Shown: positions 30,379 through 41,008 of the stretch, one piece after another
How positions within the stretch are numbered: the stretch's first letter is position 1
Layout: every line of letters begins with the position of its first letter
Origin: an uncultured Pelagibacteraceae bacterium
GTDB lineage: Bacteria > Pseudomonadota > Alphaproteobacteria > Pelagibacterales > Pelagibacteraceae
Assembly: GCA_902618555.1 (NCBI GenBank)
Contig: CACNAY010000004.1
Location: 1 to 41,865 of the forward strand
Length of the DNA: 41,865 bases
Direction: 5' to 3'
The notes under the pieces: model-generated
Databases searched by the model: none
The model's input: the letters and a program-made list of their open reading frames with translations, nothing else
What the model was told of the DNA's origin: nothing
Translations under genes and position numbers: made by a program

Positions 30379-30948
30379 TTATCTCGACAATATCTTGTGT
30401 ACCGGTTTAAAACCTTTTCTATGCTGCGAGGTTACACCAAATTTTTTTAATCCCTCAAGATGAGCTTTTGTGCCATATCCAAAATTTCTCTCCCATGCAT
30501 AATTAGAAAATTTTTCAGATAATTTTATCATAAATCTGTCTCGATAAACTTTTGCAATAATTGAAGCAGCACTAATAACTTTTATTTTTTCATCTCCATT
30601 AATAATAGTTTTATAATTTTTTAAGCCTTCGGGCGCAAAATTTCCATCTATCAATGTTAAGTTTGGTTTTATTTCAAGATTTTCAATTGCTCTTTTCATA
30701 GAAAGCAGTGAAGCGCCTAAAATATTAAACTTTAAAATCTCTTCCACAGACGCTATTCCAATTGAAAAGAAAGAGTGAGTTTTAATATGATCAGAAATTT
30801 CTTCTCTTTTTTTAAATGAGATTTTTTTAGAATCACTCAAAAGATTTAATTTTATACCATCTTTTAAAATGACAGCAGCAGATACTACTGGACCTGCAAG
30901 ACAACCTCTCCCAACTTCATCTACACCAGCTGTTAATAATTTGTTCAA
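30379..30948 (-). CDS. rnhB: Ribonuclease HII
   Basis: AGVDEVGRGCLAGPVVSAAVIL, DSKKISFKKRE, SIIAKVYRDRFM. Confidence 0.95.
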   Translation of the reverse strand: MNKLLTAGVDEVGRGCLAGPVVSAAVILKDGIKLNLLSDSKKISFKKREEISDHIKTHSFFSIGIASVEEILKFNILGASLLSMKRAIENLEIKPNLTLIDGNFAPEGLKNYKTIINGDEKIKVISAASIIAKVYRDRFMIKLSEKFSNYAWERNFGYGTKAHLEGLKKFGVTSQHRKGFKPVHKILSR

Positions 30949-31644
30949 TTAAATTTTTAAGTTATTTTTTTTATCTCTTATCATTTTTAAATCTATCCAG
31001 GCCATTTTTTTTTGTGCCGGTTGTCTCATTAAAAACGCCGGATGGAAAGTTATAAGCACGGATGTTTTGCAATTTCCAAATTTTTTTTCCATCCACTTAC
31101 CTCTCATTTTTGAAATAACTTCTTCACCTCCAATTAATGCATTCATTGCAGTACTACCAAGAAGTACTATTATTTTGGGGTTAATAATCTCGATGTGTCT
31201 AGTTATGTATGGTAAATATCTTTTAATTTCTTCTTCCGTGGGTCTCCGATTTTCAGGGGGTCGATAATTAATTATATTTGAAATGTAAACCTTTTTTCTA
31301 TCAAGATTAATTGCTGCCAACATTTTATCAAGTAGCATGCCTGCTCTGCCAACAAAAGGCAGTCCTTCTTCATCTTCATTAGCGCCTGGGGCTTCGCCTA
31401 TGAACATTATTTTGGATTTTGGATTTCCATCACAAAATACAATATTTTTGGCTTGTTTTTTTAGGCTACAATTTTTAATGTTAAAAATTGCTTTCTTTAA
31501 TAATTCTAGACTTCTGGTTTTATCCTGCGATATTTCGTAATTCTCTTTTTTATATCTATTGATTGCCTTGTTGTCATAAATTAAATTATAATTAATATAA
31601 TTGTAATACTTGATAAGTTTTAAAGAAGTATTTTTTTTTAACAT
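30949..31644 (-). CDS. Uracil-DNA glycosylase, family 4
   Basis: KIMFIGEAPGANEDEEGLPFVGRAGMLLDKML, HPAFLMRQPAQKKMAW; ORF track start 31722, ATG at 31644 preferred because it avoids overlap with the divergent TPR gene. Confidence 0.9.
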   Translation of the reverse strand: MLKKNTSLKLIKYYNYINYNLIYDNKAINRYKKENYEISQDKTRSLELLKKAIFNIKNCSLKKQAKNIVFCDGNPKSKIMFIGEAPGANEDEEGLPFVGRAGMLLDKMLAAINLDRKKVYISNIINYRPPENRRPTEEEIKRYLPYITRHIEIINPKIIVLLGSTAMNALIGGEEVISKMRGKWMEKKFGNCKTSVLITFHPAFLMRQPAQKKMAWIDLKMIRDKKNNLKI

Positions 31645-31648
31645 TTTT

Positions 31649-33349
31649 ATGAATATTTTTAAATTACATCTGAAGATTACATCACTAATAATAATTGTCA
31701 CCGTTTTTGTTACTTTTTCCACACTTAATGCAAAAAATTTTGATAAATATTATAAAGCTGGAAATGTAGCTGATTATTTTTCAGGAATATTACTGCTAAA
31801 CAAAAGTCAGTACGACGACTCTTATAAATATTTAAAAAAACTTGATGGTCTTGAGAAAAGTCATTTAAATTTTTCTTCGATATATTTATACACTTTAATA
31901 AATTCAAATAAATTCAACCAGGCTTTTGCTTATTCAAAAAAATTAGAAAAAGATGGTCAAGAAAGTTTTGAAAGCAACTTAATTACAGGAATTTATTACA
32001 GCAAAAATAATAAAAATCATCTAGCAAAAAAATATTTTTTAAAAGCAAAGGAAAAAGGCCCTAAAACTATATTAGATAATTATCTAATTGACTCATTATA
32101 TTCTTGGTCAGATTTAAAAGGAAAGAATATTGAAGAAGCAATATCTAATCTACAAAAACTGGATGAAAGATTTTCAAGTTTGAAAAAAATTCAGAATGTT
32201 TTTTTATATTCTTATTTCGGTCATAGTGATGCAGAAAAATTTTTTAATGAACTTATCTCTGATCAAAAAACTGATTTTTCTAGGTATAATTATTTTTATT
32301 CAAAGTATCTGCATAATCTAGGCAAAGCTCAAGAGGCTAAAAAAATACTAAATTCCTCTTTAAAAAAATATCCAAGAAATTTACTTCTCAATCAATACAA
32401 ACTTGACTTAGAAAATTCAGAAAATAATTTCAGTTTCGATTTTAAAAAAGATACCCATGTTATTGCAGAAATTCTTTATATTGTTGCAAACGCTTTTTCA
32501 TCTCAATCAATTTATTCTACGTCAAATTTTTATTTAAATTTATCAAAATATTTAAATAAAGATTTTCATGTATTTGATACTCTCTTAGCAGAAAATTTCT
32601 ATAATATAGATGATTTTGTAAACTCAAAAAAAATTTACAAAAACCTCGAAGAATATGGGAGTGCTTTTAAGTGGTTTTCTAACAAACAAATATCAATAAT
32701 TTTAGTCAAAGAAGAGAAAGAAAAACAAGCAATCAAACTTTTAAAAGAGAGTTATAACAGATTACCTTTAAAAGGAGTGTATGAAACTTTTGACTATGCG
32801 GAATTTTTAAAAAATAATGAGGAGTTTGAGGACTCAATCAAATATTATACTAATATTTTAAATCAAATTGAAAAAGACCATCCCCTTTATCCTGAGGTAA
32901 CAGATGGTCGTGGAGTTTCATATGAAAGAATTGGGCAGTGGGACAAAGCAGAAAAAGATTTAATTTCATCTTTAGAGGTAAATCCAGATCAAGCTTATGT
33001 AATTAATTATCTTGCTTACTCTTGGATAGAACAGGGTGTAAAAATTAAAAAGTCTCTTAGCATGTTAGAGAAAGCAAATAAGCTAAAATCTAACGATCCT
33101 TATATTATAGACTCATTAGGATGGGCTTTGTTTAAGCTAAAAAGATATAAAGAGTCTAAAAACTATCTTCAACTCGCCTTAAGATTAATGCCAGCCGATC
33201 CAATTGTGAATGATCATTATGGAGATGTTTTATGGAAAAATGGAAATGAAATTCAAGCAAGATACTATTGGAACTATGTTTTAAATCTAGAAAAAGCAGA
33301 AAAAGACCTTAAAGAAAAAGTTCAAAAAAAACTTATAAAAGGTCTTTAA
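31649..33349 (+). CDS. TPR-repeat protein, exported
   Basis: Signal-like N-terminus MNIFKLHLKITSLIIIVTVFVTFSTLNA; TPR units such as YERIGQWDKAEKDLISSLEVNPDQAYVINYLAYSW and DSLGWALFKLKRYKESKNYLQLALRLMPADPIVNDHYGDVLW. Confidence 0.88.
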   Translation: MNIFKLHLKITSLIIIVTVFVTFSTLNAKNFDKYYKAGNVADYFSGILLLNKSQYDDSYKYLKKLDGLEKSHLNFSSIYLYTLINSNKFNQAFAYSKKLEKDGQESFESNLITGIYYSKNNKNHLAKKYFLKAKEKGPKTILDNYLIDSLYSWSDLKGKNIEEAISNLQKLDERFSSLKKIQNVFLYSYFGHSDAEKFFNELISDQKTDFSRYNYFYSKYLHNLGKAQEAKKILNSSLKKYPRNLLLNQYKLDLENSENNFSFDFKKDTHVIAEILYIVANAFSSQSIYSTSNFYLNLSKYLNKDFHVFDTLLAENFYNIDDFVNSKKIYKNLEEYGSAFKWFSNKQISIILVKEEKEKQAIKLLKESYNRLPLKGVYETFDYAEFLKNNEEFEDSIKYYTNILNQIEKDHPLYPEVTDGRGVSYERIGQWDKAEKDLISSLEVNPDQAYVINYLAYSWIEQGVKIKKSLSMLEKANKLKSNDPYIIDSLGWALFKLKRYKESKNYLQLALRLMPADPIVNDHYGDVLWKNGNEIQARYYWNYVLNLEKAEKDLKEKVQKKLIKGL

Positions 33350-33352
33350 GTT

Positions 33353-34189
33353 ATGCTTATTAAATCATATGCAAAAATTAATTTATCTTTAACTATCAAT
33401 AAAAAGATTAAAAAAAAGGGACTTCACGATATTCAATCTCAATTTTGTTTAATTAACTTATTCGATACAATCTCTATTAAAAAAAATAAAAATAATATCG
33501 ATAAAATTTCTTTTAATGGTCCCCACTCAAAAAACGTCAAAAAATCTAATAACTCCATTCAAAAAATTTTGAAAATAATGAGAAAACTTAATATAATTTC
33601 GAATTATTATTCTATAAAAGTTTATAAGCAAATTCCAGTTTTTGCAGGTCTTGGTGGCGGATCGAGTAATGCAGCATCATTATTAAAGTTTTTTTGCATA
33701 AAAAAAATAGAAGATAAAATTTTCAATAAAATAATTGATCAGGTTGGATCGGATTTAAGACTTTTTTTCTACAAGCAAGGTTTTCTACAAAGTTTAAAAA
33801 AAATAGTCAAATTCAAGAAAAAATATAAACTATTTTTTCTAGTTGCTTACCCTAATATTAAATGTTCAACAAAAGAGGTTTATTCTAAGGTTAAAAGTTA
33901 TAATAAAAAAAAAGTTTTTAAACAAAACAACAAAAATAAAGCCACTTTAATTAACAAAATTTACAATTTAAATAACGATTTACAATCAATTGTTGAAAAA
34001 AAATATCCAGTCATACCAAAATTGTTATTAAGCATTAATAATGAGAAAGGCTGTTATTTTTCAAGAATGACGGGATCAGGTTCAGCTTGCTATGGTTTGT
34101 TTAGTGATAAACGTTGTTCAAAAGTCGCACTTAAAAGACTTAGAAAAAAATACCCTAAATTTTGGTTTTCAATTGCGAATACTATTTAA
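33353..34189 (+). CDS. ispE: 4-diphosphocytidyl-2-C-methyl-D-erythritol kinase
   Basis: SYAKINLSLTI, IPVFAGLGGGSSNAASLL, MTGSGSACYGLF. Confidence 0.94.
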   Translation: MLIKSYAKINLSLTINKKIKKKGLHDIQSQFCLINLFDTISIKKNKNNIDKISFNGPHSKNVKKSNNSIQKILKIMRKLNIISNYYSIKVYKQIPVFAGLGGGSSNAASLLKFFCIKKIEDKIFNKIIDQVGSDLRLFFYKQGFLQSLKKIVKFKKKYKLFFLVAYPNIKCSTKEVYSKVKSYNKKKVFKQNNKNKATLINKIYNLNNDLQSIVEKKYPVIPKLLLSINNEKGCYFSRMTGSGSACYGLFSDKRCSKVALKRLRKKYPKFWFSIANTI

Positions 34190-34224
34190 ATTTATTTATT
34201 TATGATATATCAGAAAGCTGTATT

Positions 34225-34298
34225 TGGGGCATAGCCAAGCGGTAAGGCAGCGGTTTTTGATACCGCCATCCTAGGTTCGAATCCTAGTGCCCCAGCCA
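34225..34298 (+). tRNA. tRNA-Gln (anticodon TTG), CCA encoded
   Basis: Cloverleaf by eye: acceptor TGGGGCA/TGCCCCA, anticodon stem GCGGT/ACCGC with loop TTTTGAT, T arm CTAGG-TTCGAAT-CCTAG, discriminator G then CCA. Confidence 0.95.
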
Positions 34299-34305
34299 AA
34301 GCTTT

Positions 34306-35568
34306 ATGTTTAGTCAAAGTCTTAATTTAATAAAAAAACTTAAAAGAACTTTTTTTCCTTTTTATAAAAATGAAGATCTAAAATTTATATTTAAAAAATT
34401 GCAAGATGGCGTCCCTAAAGAAAAAGTGGCCGCTAGATTTGTCGGGGGTTGTGTAAGGAAACATCTCTCAAATGAAAAAATTGACGATATTGATATTGCA
34501 ACAATTTTAACAACAGATCAAATAAGAGAAAAATTTAAAGATACTAGTTTTAAAATAGTTGATACAGGGATTAAGCATGGGACAGTCACCTTATTATCGG
34601 ATGAGCACAAGGTTGAATTAACTACATTAAGAAAAGATATTAAAACTGATGGAAGACATGCCGAAGTAGAATATACAGATGATTGGAAACAAGATTCCGA
34701 GAGAAGAGACTTTACTATTAACGCGATCTATTTAGATATTAATGGAAAAATTTTTGACCCGCAAATGGGCAAAGCGGATCTCAAAAATAATATTGTAAAA
34801 TTTATAGGGGATCCACAAAAAAGAATAGAGGAAGATTATTTGCGAATTATAAGATTTATTAGATTCAAAATTATGTACGATATCACTGTTGAACCGACAA
34901 CAGGTAACGCAATTAAACAAAATTTAGATGGAATTAAAAAAATTTCTAAAGAGAGAATTTTTATTGAATTACTGAAAATTTTAGAACTTCAAAATTTTTT
35001 AAAGATAAATGAGAGCAGTAATTTAAGAGAGATATTTTCAATGATTTTTCCCGAATTTTTATATTTAAATAGATTAGATAGACTTAAAAAAGTATATGAA
35101 CAATCAGAACTAAATAAAGATATTTTACTTGCAGTACTGTTAATTGATGAAAAAGATAATCATGAATATTTTTTACATAAGTATAACGCCTCCAATAAAA
35201 TCATAGAGATGCTTAAAAAATTCAATAAAAATTTAATAGAGCTTAAAAATGATAAAGATTATTTTGAAAAAGATTTAGCTAAAAATATCTATTTCAATGG
35301 AAAAAAACACCTTATTGCATTGAATTTAATCAATTTTTCAATAAATGCGAAAATAAAAACTTATGATTTTTCAAATACTTTAAACAAAATTTTGAAAACT
35401 AAAGTACCTAAATTTCACATAGCTGGTGAATTATTAAAGGAAAAAGGCATGAAAGAAGGACAATCTTTAGGAAACGTTTTGAAAGAATTAGAAAAAGAGT
35501 GGGTTAACAATAACTTTAAAATTTCAAATAATAGAATTGATGAAATAATTAAAATTAATTCAAATTAG
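34306..35568 (+). CDS. cca: CCA tRNA nucleotidyltransferase / poly(A) polymerase family
   Basis: ARFVGGCVRKHL, DDIDIATILT, RRDFTINAIYLDINGKIFDP, EEDYLRIIRFIRF. Confidence 0.92.
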   Translation: MFSQSLNLIKKLKRTFFPFYKNEDLKFIFKKLQDGVPKEKVAARFVGGCVRKHLSNEKIDDIDIATILTTDQIREKFKDTSFKIVDTGIKHGTVTLLSDEHKVELTTLRKDIKTDGRHAEVEYTDDWKQDSERRDFTINAIYLDINGKIFDPQMGKADLKNNIVKFIGDPQKRIEEDYLRIIRFIRFKIMYDITVEPTTGNAIKQNLDGIKKISKERIFIELLKILELQNFLKINESSNLREIFSMIFPEFLYLNRLDRLKKVYEQSELNKDILLAVLLIDEKDNHEYFLHKYNASNKIIEMLKKFNKNLIELKNDKDYFEKDLAKNIYFNGKKHLIALNLINFSINAKIKTYDFSNTLNKILKTKVPKFHIAGELLKEKGMKEGQSLGNVLKELEKEWVNNNFKISNNRIDEIIKINSN

Positions 35569-36053
35569 ATGTACTCAACTTCTAAAATCTCGAAATTTCT
35601 TTCACCAGAAGGAGTATTCACGGTTATCATTTCGCCTTTGTTTTTTCCTATCAAAGCTTTACCAATTGGGCTTTTAAAAAAAATTAAATTTATTTTAATA
35701 TCAGCTTCATCTTGACCTACTAATTTGTAAGAAATTTTTTTATCTGTATCAAGATCCTGGACTTTTACAGTAGATCCAAAAATGACTTTTCCATTATTTT
35801 CTATTTTAGTTACATCAATTACGTTTGCTCTAGCAATTATGTCGTTAATAGCAATTACACGACTTTCAATTAACGCTTGTTGCTCTTTTGCGGCATGGTA
35901 TTCAGCGTTTTCTTTTAAGTCTCCATGCGATCTGGCCTCGGCTATTGCCTCAACTATTTTTGGTCTTTGCACATTTTTCAAATCTTCTAATTCTGATTTT
36001 AAATTCTGAAGTCCGCTTACTGTAATTGGTTCTTTTTCCATAACTATTTCCAT
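35565..36053 (-). CDS. greA: Transcription elongation factor GreA
   Basis: EPITVSGLQNLKSELEDLK, EARSHGDLKENAEYHAAKEQQ, SPIGKALIGKNKGE. Confidence 0.97.
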   Translation of the reverse strand: MEIVMEKEPITVSGLQNLKSELEDLKNVQRPKIVEAIAEARSHGDLKENAEYHAAKEQQALIESRVIAINDIIARANVIDVTKIENNGKVIFGSTVKVQDLDTDKKISYKLVGQDEADIKINLIFFKSPIGKALIGKNKGEMITVNTPSGERNFEILEVEYI

Positions 36054-36868
36054 TTTGCTTCAGGAGGAAGTGACATTAGTATCGAGTCAATATTTCCACC
36101 CGAGTTTAATCCAAATTTTGTACCTCTATCATATAAAAGATTGAATTCTACATATCTTCCACGTTTTAGTAATTGTTTTTCTTTGTCTTTCTTTGTCCAT
36201 TTAAATTTTTCTTTTCTCTTAATAATTTTTTTTGAAATATCAATAAAAGATAGACCAAGTTCCCTCACAAATTTAAAGTTTTTAATCCATTCTTGAGTTT
36301 CGTAATCGAAGAAAATACCTCCTATACCTCTGGTTTCTCCTCTATGTGGTAAAAAAAAATATTCATCACACCATTTTTTATATTTCTTATAATTTTTTTT
36401 ATTAAGAGCACATAATTTTTTTAAATCTCCATGTATCATTTTTTTCTCTTTATTATCTCTAAAACTTGGAGTCACGTCCATTCCTCCACCAAACCACTCT
36501 TTAGAAGTTACTATAAATCTAGTGTTAAAATGTATAGCAGGCATTTTGGGGTTTCTCATATGAGCTACCACAGAAACTCCTGAAGCCCAATATTTACCTT
36601 TTTTTTCAGCTCCTAATATTTTTGACCTAAATTGTTTAGGAAAAATCCCTGAAACCGTAGATTTATTGACTCCAACTTTATCAAATATTTTCCCATTTGT
36701 TAAAAGAAATGAAGTTCCTCCACCTTCATTTTTTTTGTTTTTACTCCAATCTCTTTTTGAGAATTTTACTTTATTCTTTTCAAGATATTCAAATTCTTTA
36801 CAAATTTGAATTTGTAAATATGAAAACCAACTATCAGCCATTTCTTTTTTAAAGTCAGGTGTAATCAT
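36044..36868 (-). CDS. hemF: Oxygen-dependent coproporphyrinogen III oxidase
   Basis: GVSVVAHMRNPKMPAIHFNTRFI, WFGGGMDVTPSF, HRGETRGIGGIFFDY, RGRYVEFNLLYDRGTKFGL. Confidence 0.96.
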   Translation of the reverse strand: MITPDFKKEMADSWFSYLQIQICKEFEYLEKNKVKFSKRDWSKNKKNEGGGTSFLLTNGKIFDKVGVNKSTVSGIFPKQFRSKILGAEKKGKYWASGVSVVAHMRNPKMPAIHFNTRFIVTSKEWFGGGMDVTPSFRDNKEKKMIHGDLKKLCALNKKNYKKYKKWCDEYFFLPHRGETRGIGGIFFDYETQEWIKNFKFVRELGLSFIDISKKIIKRKEKFKWTKKDKEKQLLKRGRYVEFNLLYDRGTKFGLNSGGNIDSILMSLPPEAKWK

Positions 36869-37314
36869 TTAAGTAAATTATTTTGCCTTAAAGCCTCTGC
36901 AGCTACTATCGCAACACTCATTGCAACATTTAGAGACCTAGTTTTTTTGTTCATAGGAATTTTTATTTTATTTTTAAGCATTTGATGTATTTCTTCTGGA
37001 ACCCCAGCACTTTCTCTTCCAAATAAAAGCATATCATTTTTTTTGAATTTAAACTTATGATATAATTTTTTTGCTTTGGTTGTCATTAAAACTATTCTTG
37101 ATTTCTTGTATTTTTTTAAGAATGCTTCAAAGCCATTGTGCCGAACAATCTTGCTCAAGCCAACATAATCCATAACTACTCTTTTAAACCTGTTGTCGTT
37201 TAAATTAAATCCACATGGTTCTATCAAGTGAATATTCAAATTCAGGCAGGCTCCTAGTCTGATGATAGCTGCAGTATTTTGTGGGATATCAGGTTTGTAA
37301 AGTACTATGTGCAT
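36865..37314 (-). CDS. trmL: tRNA (cytidine(34)-2'-O)-methyltransferase (SPOUT)
   Basis: MHIVLYKPDIPQNTAAIIRLGACLNLNIHLIEPCGF, LLFGRESAGVPEEIH, SLNVAMSVAIVAAEALRQ. Confidence 0.93.
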   Translation of the reverse strand: MHIVLYKPDIPQNTAAIIRLGACLNLNIHLIEPCGFNLNDNRFKRVVMDYVGLSKIVRHNGFEAFLKKYKKSRIVLMTTKAKKLYHKFKFKKNDMLLFGRESAGVPEEIHQMLKNKIKIPMNKKTRSLNVAMSVAIVAAEALRQNNLLK

Positions 37315-37403
37315 TATTTGAGCTTAATTTATGTGTCATTCTGACCCTAGAAATCTTTAAAATATGGTTTTATTTAATAAATACATTATAAGCACTTACA
37401 TAA

Positions 37404-37925
37404 ATGAGCAAAGAGGAAAAAAAAGTTAACAGAAGAGATTTTTTATTTACAGCCAGTTATACAGTAGGAGCAGTAGGGGTCGGAGCGGTTATTTGGCCAA
37501 TGATTGACCAAATGAATCCTGATAAAGCCCAACAAGCTTTAGCAACTACAGAAGTTGACATTAGTAGTATAGAACCTGGCAAATCTATTACTGTTTTATG
37601 GAGAGGTAAGCCAATATTTATAAAAAAAAGAACTTCAGAAGAAATAGCTGAGGCCAGAGCGGTAAAATTGGACGATTTGCCTGATCCTCAAAAAGATGAA
37701 GATAGAGTAAAAGAGGGTAAAGATGAATGGTTAGTCATGTTAGGAGTCTGTACACATCTTGGATGTGTACCTTTAAAAGATAAAGGGGACTTTAATGGTT
37801 GGTTTTGTCCTTGTCATGGTTCACATTACGATGTATCAGGCAGAATAAGAAAGGGACCAGCCCCAACAAACATGGAAATACCAAAATTTGAATTTGTAGA
37901 TAGTAATACGATTAAAATTGGTTAA
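37404..37925 (+). CDS. petA: Ubiquinol-cytochrome c reductase iron-sulfur (Rieske) subunit
   Basis: Tat-like [23 protein letters not shown] and CPCHGSHYD cluster motifs. Confidence 0.97.
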   Translation: MSKEEKKVNRRDFLFTASYTVGAVGVGAVIWPMIDQMNPDKAQQALATTEVDISSIEPGKSITVLWRGKPIFIKKRTSEEIAEARAVKLDDLPDPQKDEDRVKEGKDEWLVMLGVCTHLGCVPLKDKGDFNGWFCPCHGSHYDVSGRIRKGPAPTNMEIPKFEFVDSNTIKIG

Positions 37926-37932
37926 AAAAATT

Positions 37933-39192
37933 ATGAGTGAGCACGAATACACACCGAAATCTAAAGCAGGAAAATGGTTTAACGATCGTTTACCACTGCT
38001 TACTCTTGGAGCACACCTTACAGATTATCCAACGCCTAAAAATCTAAATTATTGGTGGACCTTTGGTGGAATTTTAACTTTTTGTTTAATCACTCAAATA
38101 GTAACAGGAATTGTTTTAGCAATGCATTACGTAGCTCACGCAGATTTAGCTTTTGCAAGTGTAGAGCACATAATGAGAGATGTAAACTATGGTTGGCTAA
38201 TAAGATATATTCACAGCAACGGTGCATCTATGTTTTTCCTAGCAGTTTACATTCACATTTTTAGATCTTTATTTTATGGATCATATAAATCACCTAGAGA
38301 AGTAATTTGGATAATTGGGCTGATGATTTATTTATTAATGATGGCAGCAGCTTTCATGGGTTACGTTTTGCCTTGGGGTCAAATGAGCTTCTGGGGAGCT
38401 ACAGTAATTACTAACTTGTTTAGCGCGATACCATTAGTTGGAGACAGCATAACAACTTGGTTATGGGGAGCATATTCTGTAGATAATCCAACACTTAACA
38501 GATTCTTTAGTTTACATTATCTAATCCCGTTTTTAATTTTAGGATTAGTGGTTTTACACATTTGGGCTTTACATGTTCCAGGTAACAATAACCCTGTAGG
38601 AATTGATATAAAGAAACCATCTAAAGATACAGTGCCATTCCATCCCTATATAACAATTAAAGACGCTTTCGCGCTTTTAGTTTTTATGATCATATTTGCT
38701 GGATTTGTGTTCTTCACTCCTAATGTTTTAGGCCACTCAGACAATTATATACCTGCCAATCCTTTGGTTACACCGGCTCACATTGTACCTGAATGGTATT
38801 TGTTACCGTTTTACGCAATTTTAAGATCTGTCCCTGATAAATTAGGCGGGGTAATTTTAATGTTTAGTGCAATTTTTATTTTATTTGTTTTACCTTGGCT
38901 AGATACTTCAAAAGTTAGATCGGCAGTTTTCAGACCGATTTATAGACAATTCTTTTGGATATTAGTAATAGACGTATTAATGCTTGGTTATGTTGGTGCG
39001 ATGCCAGCTGAAGGGATTTACTTAGTACTAGCTAGAGTAGGAACTATTTATTACTTCTTACATTTTATAGTTGTCATGCCTGTTGTCGGTTTTTTAGAAA
39101 AAACAGATCCAATTCCTATGAGCATCTCCGAGCCAGTTTTAACAGGTGGAGCAGAACCATCTTTAGCTAGGAAGGTTAATGATAAAGTCTAA
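37933..39192 (+). CDS. petB: Cytochrome b of bc1 complex
   Basis: [64 protein letters not shown] track uses TTG 37918, ATG 37933 likely. Confidence 0.97.
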   Translation: MSEHEYTPKSKAGKWFNDRLPLLTLGAHLTDYPTPKNLNYWWTFGGILTFCLITQIVTGIVLAMHYVAHADLAFASVEHIMRDVNYGWLIRYIHSNGASMFFLAVYIHIFRSLFYGSYKSPREVIWIIGLMIYLLMMAAAFMGYVLPWGQMSFWGATVITNLFSAIPLVGDSITTWLWGAYSVDNPTLNRFFSLHYLIPFLILGLVVLHIWALHVPGNNNPVGIDIKKPSKDTVPFHPYITIKDAFALLVFMIIFAGFVFFTPNVLGHSDNYIPANPLVTPAHIVPEWYLLPFYAILRSVPDKLGGVILMFSAIFILFVLPWLDTSKVRSAVFRPIYRQFFWILVIDVLMLGYVGAMPAEGIYLVLARVGTIYYFLHFIVVMPVVGFLEKTDPIPMSISEPVLTGGAEPSLARKVNDKV

Positions 39193-39961
39193 AATAAAAC
39201 TACTGGTTTTATCTTTTTTGTTACTTATCTCACTTAGACCACTACAAAGCGCTGAAATGGTTGATCCAATTAAAGTGAATTGGAGTTTTAAAGGTTTAAC
39301 AGGAACCTTTGATAGAGCATCACTACAAAGAGGTTTTCAAGTTTATAAAGAAGTCTGTGCTTCTTGCCACTCAATGCAATATCTTAGCTATAGAAATCTA
39401 GGAGAGCCAGGCGGACCTGAGTTTTCAGAACAAGAAGTAAAAGCTATTGCTGCTAGTTTCGAAATAGAGGATGGTCCAGACTCACAAGGAGAAATGTTTA
39501 CTCGACCAGGAAAACCCTCAGATAAATTTAAAAGTCCTTACCCAAATGTTCAGGCAGCAACAGCTGCTAATGGAGGGGCATATCCACCTGATATGTCAGT
39601 TTTAGTCAAAGCAAGAAAAGGTGGAGCTAATTATATTTATTCAGTACTCGTCGGTTACGAAGATCCTCCTTCAGGTGTAACTCTTGATGAGGGTGTTTAT
39701 TACAATAAATATATGGCCGGGAATAAGATTAAAATGCCAAATAATTTAATGGATGGCCTTGTGGAATATGCAGATGGTACCGAGTCTACTGTTGATCAAA
39801 TGGCAAAGGATGTGACAACTTTTTTAGCTTGGGCCGCTGAGCCGGAACTTGAAGAGAGACACAAAACTGGTGTAAAGGTAATTATTTATTTAGTACTTTT
39901 AACCATACTTGTTTATTTAAGCATGAAAAAGATTTGGTCAAGGGTTGACTCTGAAGTGTAA
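39179..39961 (+). CDS. petC: Cytochrome c1
   Basis: Signal peptide; [15 protein letters not shown] heme motif; [29 protein letters not shown]. Confidence 0.96.
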   Translation: MIKSKIKLLVLSFLLLISLRPLQSAEMVDPIKVNWSFKGLTGTFDRASLQRGFQVYKEVCASCHSMQYLSYRNLGEPGGPEFSEQEVKAIAASFEIEDGPDSQGEMFTRPGKPSDKFKSPYPNVQAATAANGGAYPPDMSVLVKARKGGANYIYSVLVGYEDPPSGVTLDEGVYYNKYMAGNKIKMPNNLMDGLVEYADGTESTVDQMAKDVTTFLAWAAEPELEERHKTGVKVIIYLVLLTILVYLSMKKIWSRVDSEV

Positions 39962-41008
39962 CACATCACCATCTTGAACAATATAATCCTTTCCCTCAAT
40001 CCTTAACTTTCCATTTTCTTTACACTTTTCTGCACTTCCATATTCTATAAAATCCTTGCAGCTTACAGCCTCTGCTCTAATAAAATTTTTTTCAAAATCT
40101 GTATGTATGACTCCCGCCGCTTTTGGGGCTGGAGTATTTTTTCTTACTGTCCATGCCCTACTTTCCTCAGGGCCAGATGTGAAAAAGGTATCTAGTTTTA
40201 GAAGATCATAGCCTTCTTTAATAAGTTGATTTAAACCTGTTTTATCTAAGCCAATATCTTTCATAAAAGTTTCCTTTTCACTTTTTTCAAGACCAGAAAG
40301 TTGATCTTCAATATCTGCACAAATATGAATTATCTTTTCATTTGGATATTTAATTTTAACCATTTCAGTATATTTATTTCCTTTAGAAAGGTTATCCTCA
40401 TCTACATTACATACTATAATCTTTGGTTTGATACTTAATAATCCAATATTATAGAGAAGTTTTTCCTCTATTGTATTGTTGATTTTGGCTTCCTCACCTT
40501 TGTTTAAATTCTCTAATTTCTCATTTAAAATTTCTATTTCTTTTTCATCGAGTAATTTTTTTTTACTTTTTTCGAGCTTTTTTTGAACTATGTCCAAATC
40601 TGAAAGAATTATTTCAGTTTTAATAGTTTCAAGATCATCAGCTGGATTAACTTTTGAGTTTACATGGGTAATTTTTTCAGAGTCGAAACATCTTACCAGG
40701 TGAATAATTGCATCGACTTCTCTAATGTGGGAAAGAAATTTATTACCTAATCCTTCACCTTTTGAAGCACCTTTTACTAAACCTGCAATATCTACAAAAG
40801 TAATGTTTGTATAAATTTTTTTCTTAGAATTTGACAGCTTAGCTAATTGATCAAGCCTTACGTCAACAACATCTACTACACCAATATTTGGGTCAATAGT
40901 GCAAAAAGGGAAATTAGCTGCCTCAGCGTTTTTTGATGCTGTTAGAGCATTAAATAATGTTGATTTACCCACATTTGGTAACCCAACTATTCCGCACTTA
41001 AATCCCAT
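39938..41008 (-). CDS. ychF: Ribosome-associated GTPase/ATPase YchF (Obg family)
   Basis: [51 protein letters not shown]. Confidence 0.97.
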   Translation of the reverse strand: MGFKCGIVGLPNVGKSTLFNALTASKNAEAANFPFCTIDPNIGVVDVVDVRLDQLAKLSNSKKKIYTNITFVDIAGLVKGASKGEGLGNKFLSHIREVDAIIHLVRCFDSEKITHVNSKVNPADDLETIKTEIILSDLDIVQKKLEKSKKKLLDEKEIEILNEKLENLNKGEEAKINNTIEEKLLYNIGLLSIKPKIIVCNVDEDNLSKGNKYTEMVKIKYPNEKIIHICADIEDQLSGLEKSEKETFMKDIGLDKTGLNQLIKEGYDLLKLDTFFTSGPEESRAWTVRKNTPAPKAAGVIHTDFEKNFIRAEAVSCKDFIEYGSAEKCKENGKLRIEGKDYIVQDGDVLHFRVNP

